A DNA stretch of 64,000 bases from Chrysoporthe austroafricana (taxonomy: Eukaryota > Ascomycota > Sordariomycetes > Diaporthales > Cryphonectriaceae), in contig JYIP02000003.1 in the NCBI GenBank assembly GCA_001051155.2, positions 5,394,001-5,458,000 of the forward strand, in the 5' to 3' direction. A model generated the notes under the pieces. That model ran no database searches. It worked only from the letters and a program-made list of their open reading frames with translations, and had not been told where the DNA came from. Of this stretch, positions 47,683 through 59,283 are shown in pieces. The translations under genes were made by a program, and so were the position numbers. Position 1 is the first letter of the stretch; each line of letters starts with the position of its first letter.

Positions 47683-50419
47683 TGTGAAATTCAGTGTAAA
47701 GACAAGACACGACGGCTGAAGTCTGTTGAATCTTTCGTGTTGTTTGAATTCGGTCGTTCCAAGAATATTCTGAGGGAGTACGCCAGTTTTATATAAATGT
47801 TCTCCTGTCACTGATGGCGACATACATGGGTGTTCTTCCTCTAGGCATTCCTTCAAGACCTTCCTTCAAGGCCCTGCAATGAGATTTAGGGACGAAGTCA
47901 TCCGTGATTAACACTTCTAGATCCTGCGAACCCTGAAAGCTACAGAAGACCCTCTTGTTACCACCTGCGCATACTGAATCTTAAATGGACTAAGGTATTT
48001 TTTTCTTTGTAATAGGAATTACACAATGACCTCTATCACTCTAACAGCGACTAGACAATATAGCCTACTCACATCACTGAGCACGAAATCTCTAGGCTCT
48101 TAGCCCCACTTCAACGAAACATGCACCCTATCTCGAAGGTGAACTCTCCACTTAATTACCCTTTTCGGCTATCATAAGCAGAGTATCATGAGGCGACACT
48201 AGTATCCAGCACCTCGTTCAAGTACAATTCCAGGAGATCAATATTCAGCCTTCGCTACAAATTTGGAAATAACTCTCCAGGAGTTGTACCTTGATATGTG
48301 GCCACGACTAGCAGAATTTCAAAAGAAGACTTGGCCGTCTATTGCATAATCAAAGCTAGCTAAGGCGTGCGTAGATGTATACGAATTGAATCCAAAGGAA
48401 TGCTGTGCCGCATTAGCTGACATCAAGTGCTAAGCGACAACTCCACTTTGAGGGTACGAAACGTAGAAATGCAAGGAACTTTCTGCAAGCACAGACAGTA
48501 AACATCTTGTGAATACAGTACAAGTTCCTCGTGGAGGGACTCTTGACGGCCATTCGTTAGAAAATACGACATCTCAGAACCGACTTTGTTCCCCTGCAGT
48601 ATTAGTCGCAAGTCAAATAAGCGAATCCGGTGGGATCGAATTTACTGGGCTCAAGATCACTGATAACCCTGCATAAGATCAAAAACGAACACTAACTCAT
48701 GATACGATTTTAAAACCCGTTCTTCGTGTGGGCACTGAGTTACAAAATGAATCGCGTTTGGGTTCAACATGACCGGGGCCCTTTTGTTTAACCATTATGC
48801 TAGAGCACCCGCTACTAAGTACGTCAAGTGGGCCACATTCCCCACCGATACTGGCCCGTCGGAGGAGAAATAGTGAGCTATACTAGTCGAGGTCTAGGCC
48901 TTGGGATGATGAATGTACATTGATATTAACAGAATTAACCGAGGCAGTCCGTTCAGCTTTTCGGACCAGTGTTTCTGAGGAAACCAATGTAGACGGCCCG
49001 AAAGTCCTTACCGCTGCTTCATTTGCGTAGTAAGCTTCACATGAAGCTACTGCTGCCTATCTGCCTCCTCAGACCTTCGAGAAATATGCGGATGCTAACA
49101 GAGTGGATATATTCCTGGCGCTTAAGTACGGCAGGAACTCCTCGTCCAGGGGGGGATAATAGTTTGTAGCAGTCCCTTCCTGATCGAAACTGGGATCTCA
49201 AATTCCCATGCCTTGGGATACACAGTCCAGTACTGGCTCACGCACGTCGCCCTGAGTGCGAGGAACCTCTCCCTTTCTCGTTTGGTAGGTACCGTACGTT
49301 GTGCCATAATATTAGATGCCACGGTCAGTGATACCGACAATAGTTCATTCTTTGATCAAGATCCTCTCGATTTTGCCACGGGTTTACATTACTCATCCAG
49401 GTGGATAGCTTACGTATTTCGTCACCATTGCTAGAAAATGCGGCATCCTTCACTGAAGGATTTCCTGCGCACTCGTGCACGTGAGAGAAAGACGGATTTC
49501 CGCGGCGCTAACAAATACTTGGCTTATGCACAGTAAGCCTGCAGGTCATCCTTTGGCTTTCTGAAGAGGATGTTCCGGGTGATGAACGGCAGATTCTGAT
49601 GCATAGAAATTCAATGCATTGTGGCCTTTGGATTCACCGCTCCATGCATTCTAGGAGCGGCGTAAAGGGCCGACTTTGCCGACGAGCTTTCGGAGAACCA
49701 GAATTTTAGATCCTTCACTTTGCGTACCATTACGTAGGGGCACTCTTTGGGATCCGCTGAGCCATTCGGCAGTGAGCAAAGAGACACGAGCGCCTTCCAC
49801 TCCTGGTATTACCTGCTAACGTAATCCAACCAGGCGCCGCCATCACCACAGGTGCCTATGCAGACACCCTTCTCATAGCGACAACAGAAGATCGTTGATT
49901 GAACGGTGCCTCAAGAAGAACAGCACGCCCTAGATTCGAGCTGCCAAGAATCATGGATGATATCACCACCCCTATTTCTGGCGTGCGGCTCTGCTTGAGG
50001 TACTGTACCGTTGGCGCATAAGCCGCTCCACTAGGTTGCAAGGCACGTGCCAGGGTATCGGGTGTACTGAGTTGTCTCTATACTGTGTACTTTAGTCCAC
50101 GCCCCTTGTTCCTTGTCGACCTGGGCGGCCCAAGCCGACGAACATGGGGTAGTCCGAGAACCCCGGTAATATTAGCCAATCTCCACAAAATCGGACGAAG
50201 GGACTTGCAGAAGGAATTAGTCTAAACAAAAACGAGATGGGCGTTGCATATTGGACGTGTCCGAAGAAGCCCGTCAGGATAATTGGGTAGCTAGTCTGAA
50301 CATCAGAACAAGTCCGACCTGTTGACCTTTGTTGAATGCCCGGCGCGCACACACAAGGCCAGTCTTGCTCTTTTAATTCTCCTAATTGCGTTCCTAGGCG
50401 ACGAAACATTTCAGCAAAA
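47683..50419. promoter_or_regulatory. Divergent intergenic region between PKS-NRPS and SDR genes
   Basis: About 2.7 kb separates two genes transcribed away from each other, so both promoters lie here. No further gene was found: the frames at 48423, 49122, 49213 and 49856 resemble no family. TCGGTCG occurs at 47750-47756 (68-74 bp before the PKS ATG) and TCGGACG at 50191-50197 (about 225 bp before the SDR ATG); they may be zinc-cluster half-sites. Confidence 0.5.
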
Positions 50420-51701
50420 ATGCCCTTCTTCCAGAGCACTATCCCGTCATTTCCATCGACCACCAAGTTGACGGACCAGGTCGCTGTCGTCACGGGCGCG
50501 ACGTCCGGGATCGGCCAGGAGCTATGCCTTCAACTCATGCGGCTAGGTCTTTCGCACCTTATCATCGGAGCGCGCTCCTTGCAGCGGGGTGCAGAGGCTC
50601 GTCTAGCCTTTTTATCCGACGCCGGTGTGCAAAATGCCAACCCTAACGCACGAGTGTCAGTGTTGGAACTTGATCTCGCCCGGTACGAGACCGTCGTGGG
50701 TTTCGCGAGGGAGATATTGAACTTAACAGGTGGGAAGATCAACGGAGATGGTAGTGGCTGTGGGAGGTTGGATTTGCTGGTGTTGAATGCTGGCATCAAC
50801 AGGGCAGATTTTGAGGTGACTATAGACGGAAACGAGCTGTCAGTACCAGCTAAAATGGGAACATCCGCCTGTCCAGGAGAAAGAAAGTGGCTGACAGTAG
50901 AACATTCATATCGCAGGTGCATGCAGGTCAACTTTCTCTCCAACAGCATACTCGCTCTGCTTCTGCTGCCCATGTTGAAGTCAACAGCCCGAGATCATTA
51001 CACAGGTTTGTCACCGAGCACCCAGCAGCAGTGGCCGACTATTACATTTGTCGGTTCCATGGGCCACGCTCTCCACACTCCGCACCCGGGACCAGCCCCT
51101 GGAAGCGACGAGACTATCCTGGGTTATTACGCGTCCCCAGCGCACTACTCTCGAATTAGGCGGTATCCGGATACCAAATTGTTCGTGGGCCTGTTTGTCC
51201 GCGAACTGTCTACCCACCTTTCCAGTCTGTCGCTGTCGAAAGGCGACCATGCAGAGCAGGCCGGGACCCCAGTGATTGCCAACAACGTATGCCCCGGAAC
51301 GGTGGCGACAGGTGCTGACAACAACTTGCCGTTTTGGCTTCGCATCCCTATGAATCTCAACCGCTCACTTCGGGCACGTTCTGTTCGTGAAGGGGCATTG
51401 GCTGTGTTATGGGCAAACCGCGGCGGTCTCCACCTGGCAAAGACCAAAGACCAAGAAGGGATATATTTGAATGGATTCTACGTGGCGGACAATAAAGTAC
51501 AGGGGTAAGTTCTATGCAATAATTTGCTATGATCCGTAAGGAACTACTCCCACTCACGCATTATGGTATAGATTAGCCCCTTTTGCGGATACTATCGAAG
51601 GGAAGGAATTCTCAAAACGTCTGTGGAAGGAGGTTATGGAAGAGTACAGAAAATTCGCTGATCATCTGGGCGAGAGCTCAGAAGTAATAATGAAGGTCTA
51701 G
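50420..51701 (+). CDS. Short-chain dehydrogenase/reductase (classical, retinol-dehydrogenase-like)
   Basis: Exons 50420-51504 and 51572-51701 (67-bp intron, GTAAGT...TATAG) encode 404 residues. The NAD(P)-binding TGATSGIG lies at 25-32, LNAG at 122-125, and the catalytic set is Asn171, Ser213 and Tyr249-x3-Lys253. All residues of a working SDR are present. An in-frame ATG 84 bases upstream (50336) is possible, but 50420 has A at -3 and gives the usual short lead before the Rossmann fold. Without the second exon the protein would lose its last 43 residues. Beside the PKS-NRPS its likely role is reducing a ketone or aldehyde, or oxidising an alcohol, on the released product. The substrate is unknown. 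Confidence 0.9.
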
Positions 51702-52406
51702 TCTAGGGCGCAAGCTGCACCATGCTTCCCACAACGCAAAAATAGACCAGCTCGACGTCATCGGCTAGCGTGTTGAATATTGAGAATATTACAGTCTTTG
51801 TTCATGTCCGTCCTCTATGTTTTGAAATTACTGATAGAAATTGCGAGTGAGATCGACGTTCACCATGGGTACATGATGTCATTAGTGATCTTTGGCAGTA
51901 AGAGTCTAAATAGAGATACTCATCGGATATACTGGAATATACTTGCTTAGCTCCCTCAGACACGTCGAGGAAATAGAATATTTGCTTTAATACTACCTCA
52001 CCCGGCTTAAAGAAGATCTAGTACGCAAATACTAATAGCTAAACAACAGACTTTATCGAACGATTTATATGTTCATGTAGTACGAGAAGGTCTACACGGC
52101 TTAAAAGAGGCGTTTCTTATACCTTTTATAAGTTCCAGTGCTGATCTCATAATGACCCAATCATATTTCTCTTGGGAATTCCCCTTGCGCAGCGAAAAAC
52201 AAGGAAATCGTATTCTGGATAGTTTTCAAGCAGGTGAAGAGGTCTATAATATAGTTGACCATTGATCCAATCCGCTGCTAGTGTTGGTACTCAGAAGTAT
52301 ATGTATATTGATATCACTTCCTGTGTTTCATGTAGAAATAACATGCCTTTATACAAGATACCGAAATGGTGGCTTCGCTCAGAGCTATTTCTTCGGTGCC
52401 ACTACA
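51702..52406. other. Convergent intergenic region, possible Ty1/Copia scrap
   Basis: This lies between the 3' ends of the SDR and MFS genes and should hold both terminators. At about 52064-52120 the plus strand reads YVHVVREGLHGLKEAF, which resembles the KALYGLKQA motif of Ty1/Copia reverse transcriptase. Nothing around it supports a longer match, so it is only a tentative relic. Confidence 0.35.
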
Positions 52407-54361
52407 CTAAGGCTTCTCACCACCAGCATTGTCCTCGTTTACCACCTCGTCAATCCCATGTTTCGTCTTGTGCTCTCTATCGAGACTGATATGCTTCATG
52501 AAGAAACTTGCAATCATCGCTACACCACTCATTGCGCAAAAAACGGCCCAGACAATTTTCAGTGAGTTGGCATATGCTTGTACCAACTCGTCTTTCTCCG
52601 TCCCGTCAGGCATGCTTTTGATGACTGTGACGAGACCGCTAGCGTCTTGGCTGTACTCATCCGCTTTGTCTGCCATTGAAGTCATAAGAAGGTTATTCCT
52701 CATCTGGTTCTGGAAGATCACTCCCGAGATGCCTACTCCGAGACACTGGCCCATCATCCTGGCGAAGATAAACAGTGACACTGCAAATGCCATGAGCTCG
52801 TCCGTGGCAGCCGCCTGGTTGATGATGGCTACGGCAGTGTAGAGCAAGCCCAGACCAATGCCGAGTGTCAAATTGATGAATATCCATTTGACGAGGGTCG
52901 TGTTTGCGTCCAATAAGATCATGACGCCCAGACCCAGTGTGCTAATGATCCAGCCTGCCCAAGTGACGGTGCGGAACTCTCCTCGCTTGGTGATTATAAC
53001 ACCAGCGACGATTGACATTGGTGCCACCGTAAAAGTAGAGGGAAATAATGCAACACCTGCGATGATAGGGCTATATCCTTGGACGGCTTCGAAGTAAAGA
53101 GGAAGGAAGTATAGACAGCCGTACACGATGGTAGCGTTGATGGCAGCCGCGATGAGAGAATAGGCCATTTCGTAATTGGATAGCATGTGAACATGCATGA
53201 TCGGCTCTGCCAACTGCTTTAAATTTGGCAGAGTGTCCAGTTTGCTCTCGAAGATGGCAAAGATTATCAGCGCAACAATGCCCAGAATCAAAGGAAACAA
53301 AGTGCGCCAGTCTGACCAGGCATATTGTACTCCTCCCCAGGTAATGGGCATCAGCAACGACAGTGCTCCGCCAACGAAGACGATAGTACCGATCCAATCG
53401 AACCTTTTGAGCTTCCGCAAAACAGAACCGGATGGGCGTTTGAGATGTAGCATGATGGGAATCGAGACGAGGGCTATAGTGGCGAATGGGATATTGATCC
53501 AGAAGATCCATCTCTGCGGTATTCAAAACAAAGTCAGATACGAAGTCCATTTATCACTATCATTTTCCTCCACCCACAAACGACCCATTATTACTTCTGC
53601 GCATGTGTTCCAAAGAGGATGACGAGGGCGTAAGTTGCAGAAGCTCAAACTACTTACCCAAGTGACCTTGTATGCAAGTGCACCACCAATGACAGGACCC
53701 GTCACGCTACCCAAAGCCCAGATCCCACCAATGATGCCGAAGTACTTTCCTCTCTGCCTCATGGGCACGAGATCGGTGATGACGATATCGTTCAGCAGAA
53801 TCAGGCCACCGCCACCTATGCCTTGAATTGCGCGGCCTACCAGCATGACAGTAAAGTCGTTTGCCACGCTCGAAATTATGATCCCCACAAGAAAGAAGGC
53901 AGTGCAAAAAAGGAGCACCGGCATGCGACCAAAGATATCAGAGAAAGCACCCATAGGCAGCTGAAAGACGGCCGATGTCAAGAGGAAACCGGTGCCTATC
54001 CAGAACGTCTCGATAGCAGTTCCGTTGAGTGCATTAGAGATAAGCTGGAAACAATTTGGACTCAGCATACTCCTCAAAGACATCTTCGGTTTGAATCAAT
54101 GTGTTCAAGAAGGACCAAACTTACTGGCAGGGCGACCGACACCGAAGTGCTGTCCAGCGAGGCCATACAGGCAATCACAAGAAGGGGAGCTAGGGTGAAC
54201 CAAAACCTGGCCCCAGGCTTGAACTCTTGCTCCATTCTCTCGGTTGCCGATGATTCAGCGCTATGATTGAGGTTGGGTGTTGAAAATGCTCGGGCGTTAC
54301 TGTCCATGGTGTTGGACTCTGATTCAACCCCAGTATTGTGAACTGGACTACTGTTCGACAT
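52407..54361 (-). CDS. MFS drug/metabolite exporter, DHA2-type (14 TM)
   Basis: Three exons (54361-54125, 54044-53658, 53513-52407) encode 576 residues. The introns are 80 and 144 bp with GTAAGT donors, all in phase 0. A polar N-terminus of about 58 residues precedes the first membrane segment (FWFTLAPLLVIACMAS). Motif A appears as GAFSDIFGR, and the antiporter motif C as GSVTGPVIGGAL in TM5. Hydrophobic segments continue to a short charged tail. Proton-coupled exporters of this type sit in the plasma or vacuolar membrane and often remove the cluster's own product. It shares its upstream region with the FAD monooxygenase gene, which suggests joint control. Confidence 0.92.
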
Positions 54362-55641
54362 GTTGATTAGCTGTAGTAGTGCTAAAATCCCGTTGGCGTA
54401 AAGATTGGCTGGTCCCGGTAGCCTTGGCAAAAGGCCTTTCAGTGTCACTCGGCGTGAGTAAGGTGGAAGAAATCACAATGAGCACTGTCGGTGGTCCTAG
54501 TGGCCATTTGTGACCGGGTTGCTGGTTTGATCTGTGCCGACGGGACAATTATCTGGCCGAACCAGGGCGTGGCATCCAATTGCAGAGCCAGAAGCTGCGA
54601 GACAGGCCAGGCTCGGAACAATTAAAGCGCCAACGGAGGCAGCGCGGTTTGGGTTTCGTGGGATCTTACTTAAGGAACCCTGCTGGTGCATTCTAGATGT
54701 CTACATCGATCGTTGTCCCGCTGTGATTTGTGTGGAAGAGTTTAGGAAGTTGATGATACTTTAGATCAGTCGCAATACTGGCTGTAGACAGAAGTATTGT
54801 GGACTCGCGCCAGATTTTGCGGTGTATTCACACAAACAGGGGGTAGGTCGCGGGTGAGACCCGATTTTTTGAAGTCATGCCGTTATATATGCAGGGTTGG
54901 TGGGAGGGTTACTAGTGGATACCTGTTCCTGAATAGGAGTGTGGGATGGCCCCGCCGCTATGCATCCAGTTCCTACTGTGTACCCGAGTGTACTACTGAC
55001 AGTGCCAAAAGTCGATGTTTCGTGGAGAAAATGTGGGCTAAAATGTAGCACTGGGCAAGAAGGCTCCATGTGGCTTGCATACGCGGCGCTCACTACCGAC
55101 CCTTGTTCATTGCTGCGGATATATTCTATTACTTGAAGTTGACATGCATGGTTCATACACTTACTGTGCAGTCCTGTGTCCGCTTACCCAAGGAAAATAA
55201 GCATGTTCCCACTTCCATGTAGGATCGGTCGGATAACATCTCTCGGATGAGCGTGGACACGCCAGGCGGGCCAATAGAACAGGTAAAGTTGGGATTCTTC
55301 TCGTACGATGAACCGACCTGAGATCCTTCATAGGCAATGATACGGCCATGGTCATGGTGCGTCAGGGTTGTAATTTTCCAACACTTTAGCGACGAGAAAT
55401 CGTGGCTCAACACTCAAACCAGGACCTTCCGTTGTGGAAGACCTCAACAACGTTGACTCACGAGGGAGTCTGTATAGGCGTACTTAAGTAGACGTCGTGT
55501 CTCTTTAACATATTTGTCTTGGTTCTGCCTTTCGCTTGAGCTGCAGAGAACTTTCATATCACTCATCCCACCCGCAACAAGACATAAACACCACTTCCAT
55601 AACACTTCTTCCAACCCTTTTTAACAAATTTCTCATTAGAA
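54362..55641. promoter_or_regulatory. Divergent promoter region between MFS and FAD-monooxygenase genes
   Basis: The region is 1.28 kb with no gene of its own. TCGGTCG lies at 55225-55231, within GATCGGTCGGATAAC, 411 bp before the monooxygenase ATG. The same heptamer class is found before the PKS-NRPS and SDR genes. Confidence 0.45.
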
Positions 55642-56979
55642 ATGGAAACTGGGAAGCCCCTTAAAATTGCCATTATTGGTGCCGGTCCCGCAGGCTGTAC
55701 TCTTGCCCGACTGCTCGCTATCTCTCCCTTAATGAGCACCTCCCGGAGACTCATTTCTATTACTATATTTGAACGAGAACACGACCTCCATGATCGTGAT
55801 CAAGGAGGTACCCTCGACTTGCACGAGGAGAGCGGACTACTCGCTCTTCGTGCATGTGGTCTCGATAACGAGCGCTTCAAATCTATCGCTCGTTATGATG
55901 GCGATTCCATGTTGCTAGTCGATAAACACATGCGCCGCTGGCTGAGTTTGGCAAGCACAACCGATGGCGGCTGGTTTGCGCAGCGGAAGCCCGAGGTTGA
56001 TCGACTGGCACTGAGGAGACTGTTGCTCGAAAGCTTGCCCGAGGACCTCGTCACCGTGGTTTGGGGTGGGAACGTGGTCAGAGTTGAGGAAGTGGAATCT
56101 AATCAATGCAAAAGTACAATTCATTTCGCCGACGGGTCCTCTATCGCGGGTTTCGACCTCGTTGTCGGATGCGACGGGGCCTACAGTGTCGTCCGGCCGC
56201 TGATTACTCCTCACAAACCTTTCTTCACCGGCGTGGGCGGTTGGAATATGCTTTGTCTTGACTCAGAAAGAACGCGACCGCTGTTGACCAAACTTGTCAA
56301 TCGCGGGAGCTTCTTCGCCTATTCGGACGGACAAGTCATCATGGCTCAGCAGTTGGGCACGGGCGATCTATACCTCAGCGTATGGGGAGTAAAGCCTGGC
56401 GACTGGATGGACCCGAAACCTGTGGGTCCATACGATGTCTACGATCCAAAGGCAGTCAAGGCGGCGCTGCTGGATCAATTCAAGGACTGGGCCCCGGAGA
56501 TCAAGGAAGTTATTGCAAGCTTCGACGAGGCCAAGGTATGGCCGCGGAGTATAGTCCAGCTACCTACGGGCATCACCTGGAAGTCGCGGCCAGGGATGAC
56601 AGTGCTTGGGGATGCCGCACATGTCATGTGCCCTTTCATGGGTGAGGGTGTCAATGCAGCTATGATGGATGCTTTGGAACTCTCTGAGGCAATCATCGCC
56701 ACGATGACTTCAAGGGATAAGATGTGGGAGTGGAGCCGAGAGGTGTTGGCGCAAAATGTAGAGAAGTATGAGCAGGGCATGCTGAAGAGGGTGCACAAGA
56801 AACAGCGCATCAGTGAGTACATGATGCGTACCATGCTGTTCACTCCAGGGGCTCCTGGAGCAGTTATCGAGAAGTATGTGCTGCGCGCAGCAACGGAAGA
56901 TATGAACCCAGTTCTGGCATGCGTTATGGCGGCTTTTGTTTACATGTATTACTTTATCGTTAGATTGTTCCGTATCTAA
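55642..56979 (+). CDS. FAD-dependent monooxygenase, TetX-like (group A)
   Basis: A single exon encodes 445 residues. The dinucleotide-binding GAGPAG lies at 13-18, the TetX-like DQGGTLDLHEESG at 53-65, the DG motif CDGAYSVVR at 177-185, and the GD motif VLGDAAHVMCPFMGEG at 321-336. These residues hold FAD and NAD(P)H in aromatic-hydroxylase-type enzymes. The C-terminus (about 425-442) is hydrophobic and could anchor it to a membrane. It would hydroxylate, epoxidise or cause oxidative ring change in the pathway intermediate. The ATG has a good fungal context (AGAAATGG). It is divergently arranged with the MFS exporter. Confidence 0.93.
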   Translation: METGKPLKIAIIGAGPAGCTLARLLAISPLMSTSRRLISITIFEREHDLHDRDQGGTLDLHEESGLLALRACGLDNERFKSIARYDGDSMLLVDKHMRRWLSLASTTDGGWFAQRKPEVDRLALRRLLLESLPEDLVTVVWGGNVVRVEEVESNQCKSTIHFADGSSIAGFDLVVGCDGAYSVVRPLITPHKPFFTGVGGWNMLCLDSERTRPLLTKLVNRGSFFAYSDGQVIMAQQLGTGDLYLSVWGVKPGDWMDPKPVGPYDVYDPKAVKAALLDQFKDWAPEIKEVIASFDEAKVWPRSIVQLPTGITWKSRPGMTVLGDAAHVMCPFMGEGVNAAMMDALELSEAIIATMTSRDKMWEWSREVLAQNVEKYEQGMLKRVHKKQRISEYMMRTMLFTPGAPGAVIEKYVLRAATEDMNPVLACVMAAFVYMYYFIVRLFRI

Positions 56980-58089
56980 TTTGAAACATGGAATGGTGGA
57001 ACATAGTAGAACTGGAGAACAGAAGATATCTTAACCGCAAACATAGGTATCTGTCTTTTAATGAGTTCTTATGAAGTTCCGTATGCCGTTGGCCCCGCCC
57101 CATATCTTTTGCTTACGTTCTTAATGTCCGTTCGACCATAATTATCATGCGTTTCTATATTCCACGCTCTCTAGAGGGTCAGATCTACGATAAACTCGGA
57201 AAGTCTCTCAATTGATGGATTATGGATTATCTTGCACTAATTAGTTTTCCGGTGATTATCCTCCCATAACTTTCGTGAGAGAGACCGAGACAGGATCAAG
57301 GTAAACAAAGCCAAGATAGGCGAGCGGATCTCTCGTATACGTGCACATAGCGCTTGGATCCTCGAAATCCATCAGAACCAAGATATCAGACCAATGTCTG
57401 CATCGGGAATAGCTGCGATCTGCATGGATCTTTCACATACTTGAAAGGATTTCAACCGGTCAGCCTTCCCTCGCACTGTATACTTTGGATCGTCTGCGGC
57501 TCGGATCCTGCCCACACTCTGCGTCTCAGACCCCTGTGCGAATGCAAAGGTCCACTAATGCGCTCAGGGTTTAGATTTATCAGCGCCCCTGTATCGATTA
57601 CTGCATAGCCGTTCCTCATACTGAAAATATGAGGTCTGCTCGGAATATGCAATCAGCAGTTTTGTTGGATCCCATCCTTGTTCATGTATACCATGCCGGG
57701 CCAAGACTTACTAGCTAAGGTCAGAAACGTAAGTACGCGGTCTTTCTACCACGCCAGGAGATACAACGTGTCGCCATCCTGCAGGATGCTGTCGGCGATG
57801 GCCGATGTCGTATGTCGTATGTAAGAAAAGGAGCCTCGGCAGCTTAAGACCGGGCTATATCTTGAATCAATATACAGACTCTCTTACATCTTTGATTTCT
57901 ATGGCTTATAGCCTCTCAGGAGCTTAGTCAATATTTTCTTCCTACTTTCACTCGGAAATAATACCTTTGTACGGTACATGTCAAAACTCCTGTTTGCAAG
58001 TCCCGTCCGAAATTGAGATATTCACATTCCTCTGAGGTCATTAAGCATCGTGGAAAGTGCTATTACTGCAAGGCATCATGAGAATCAGA
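56980..58089. other. Intergenic, no gene seen
   Basis: The region is about 1.1 kb between two plus-strand genes, covering the monooxygenase terminator and the DUF2306 promoter. Short frames at 57354 and 57452 resemble no family. Confidence 0.5.
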
Positions 58090-59283
58090 ATGGCGGGAAG
58101 TGGACTTGGCGCACGCGAAAGACTTTCTCAGTCCTTCAGACCTATTTATACCACATTAGGCTTTACTAAAGCTTATGCGTTTATCTTGTGTTAGTAGCTC
58201 CAAGTCTTCCTTTTCCCCTTCTTCCAGAAGCTTTCTCAAGCTTTGTGTAATTCACCACTATCTAATGAGAATCATCAGGACAATCATTGGCTGACAGCTG
58301 TCTGGGTCATAGGGTTTGTCTTTGGTGGCGCTCTCACAGGATTTGTTCTGGCTCGCCTTCAGTTTCTCGACATCAACCACCGTTTCTGCCCCCCGGTTCC
58401 AGCCAACGATGGCACCACTGGTTTGCCAGCAGCTTGTTACTGGGTGGTACACTTCGCCCGCTATCGCGTTGCTATGATTCTGCACTTGGCCACATCCCTC
58501 CCCGCAGGACTCTTAGCCGTATTCCAATTCGTTCCCAGAATTCGTTACTCTTTTGGCTTCCTCTATCACCGCTTGGCTGGCTATTTTGCGGTGTGCTTAG
58601 GGGTGTTGACAAATGTGTCAGCTATGATGCTCGCCGACACGGCCATGGGTGGCGACATGAGCACTCGCGCCATGATTGGCTTTGTTGGAGTTCTCACAAC
58701 GGGGACGCTGGGGCTGGCTATATACCACATCCGTCGGCTCGAGATTCATCTCCACCGGATGTGGATGCTACGCACCTGGGTGTACCTGGCGTTCGTCGTG
58801 AGCCTCAGGATCATACAACTCATCATGGCATCTATCGTCACCCACTGGCCAGCAGCTACCAAGGAAGTGGCGATTCAATGCTCAGAGTTGCGTTACATCT
58901 ACATAGCAGATGAGGGCCCGGGAACATGGAATACATTCTCTCAGCCCGATCTAGATCACTTTGAGAGCAGTTATCCGGATTGTTCATCGTCATTAGACCA
59001 GTGGAGGCAGAATATTGTGGTTGTGAAGGGACTGCTGGGTAATGACCGTGGACAAAATAACGCCGTGTTAATGTCCTGTTTCTCTGCGGCTGGGATGTTG
59101 GCCTTTGTTTTGCACGCAATTTCTGTGGAGGTATATATTTATATGACCCTTGGTGAAACGGAAAGGTTAAAGAAAATTGGCCAGGAGAGGCGGCTAAGAA
59201 GGAAGTTAGGCCAAGCACCAAGCGAGCGAAGCTCTGACCTTCCACCCGTGACAGTTGAAGAGCAGAAGGTTACAAGCAACTAG
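58090..59283 (+). CDS. DUF2306 integral membrane protein
   Basis: Exon 1 (58090-58189) reads MAGSGLGARERLSQ and then IYTTLGFTKAYAFIL. A 108-bp intron (GTTAGT...GACAG, 58190-58297) joins in phase to exon 2 (58298-59283), giving 361 residues. Without exon 1 the frame has no ATG before residue 110 or so. Joined, it shows the LGF-x-K-x-Y-x-F-x-L ... GFVFGGALTGFVLARL start common in fungal members. Six hydrophobic segments follow, with conserved His and Arg residues (RLEIHLHRMWMLR, FLYHRLAGYF) that could bind a cofactor. The family's biochemical role is unsettled, but members are frequent in fungal metabolite clusters. A charged C-terminal tail ends the protein. Confidence 0.88.

Noticed and set aside
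49856..50041. Minus-strand frame between PKS-NRPS and SDR (61 codons)
   Set aside because: No family resemblance and no plausible splice partners were found; treated as noncoding.
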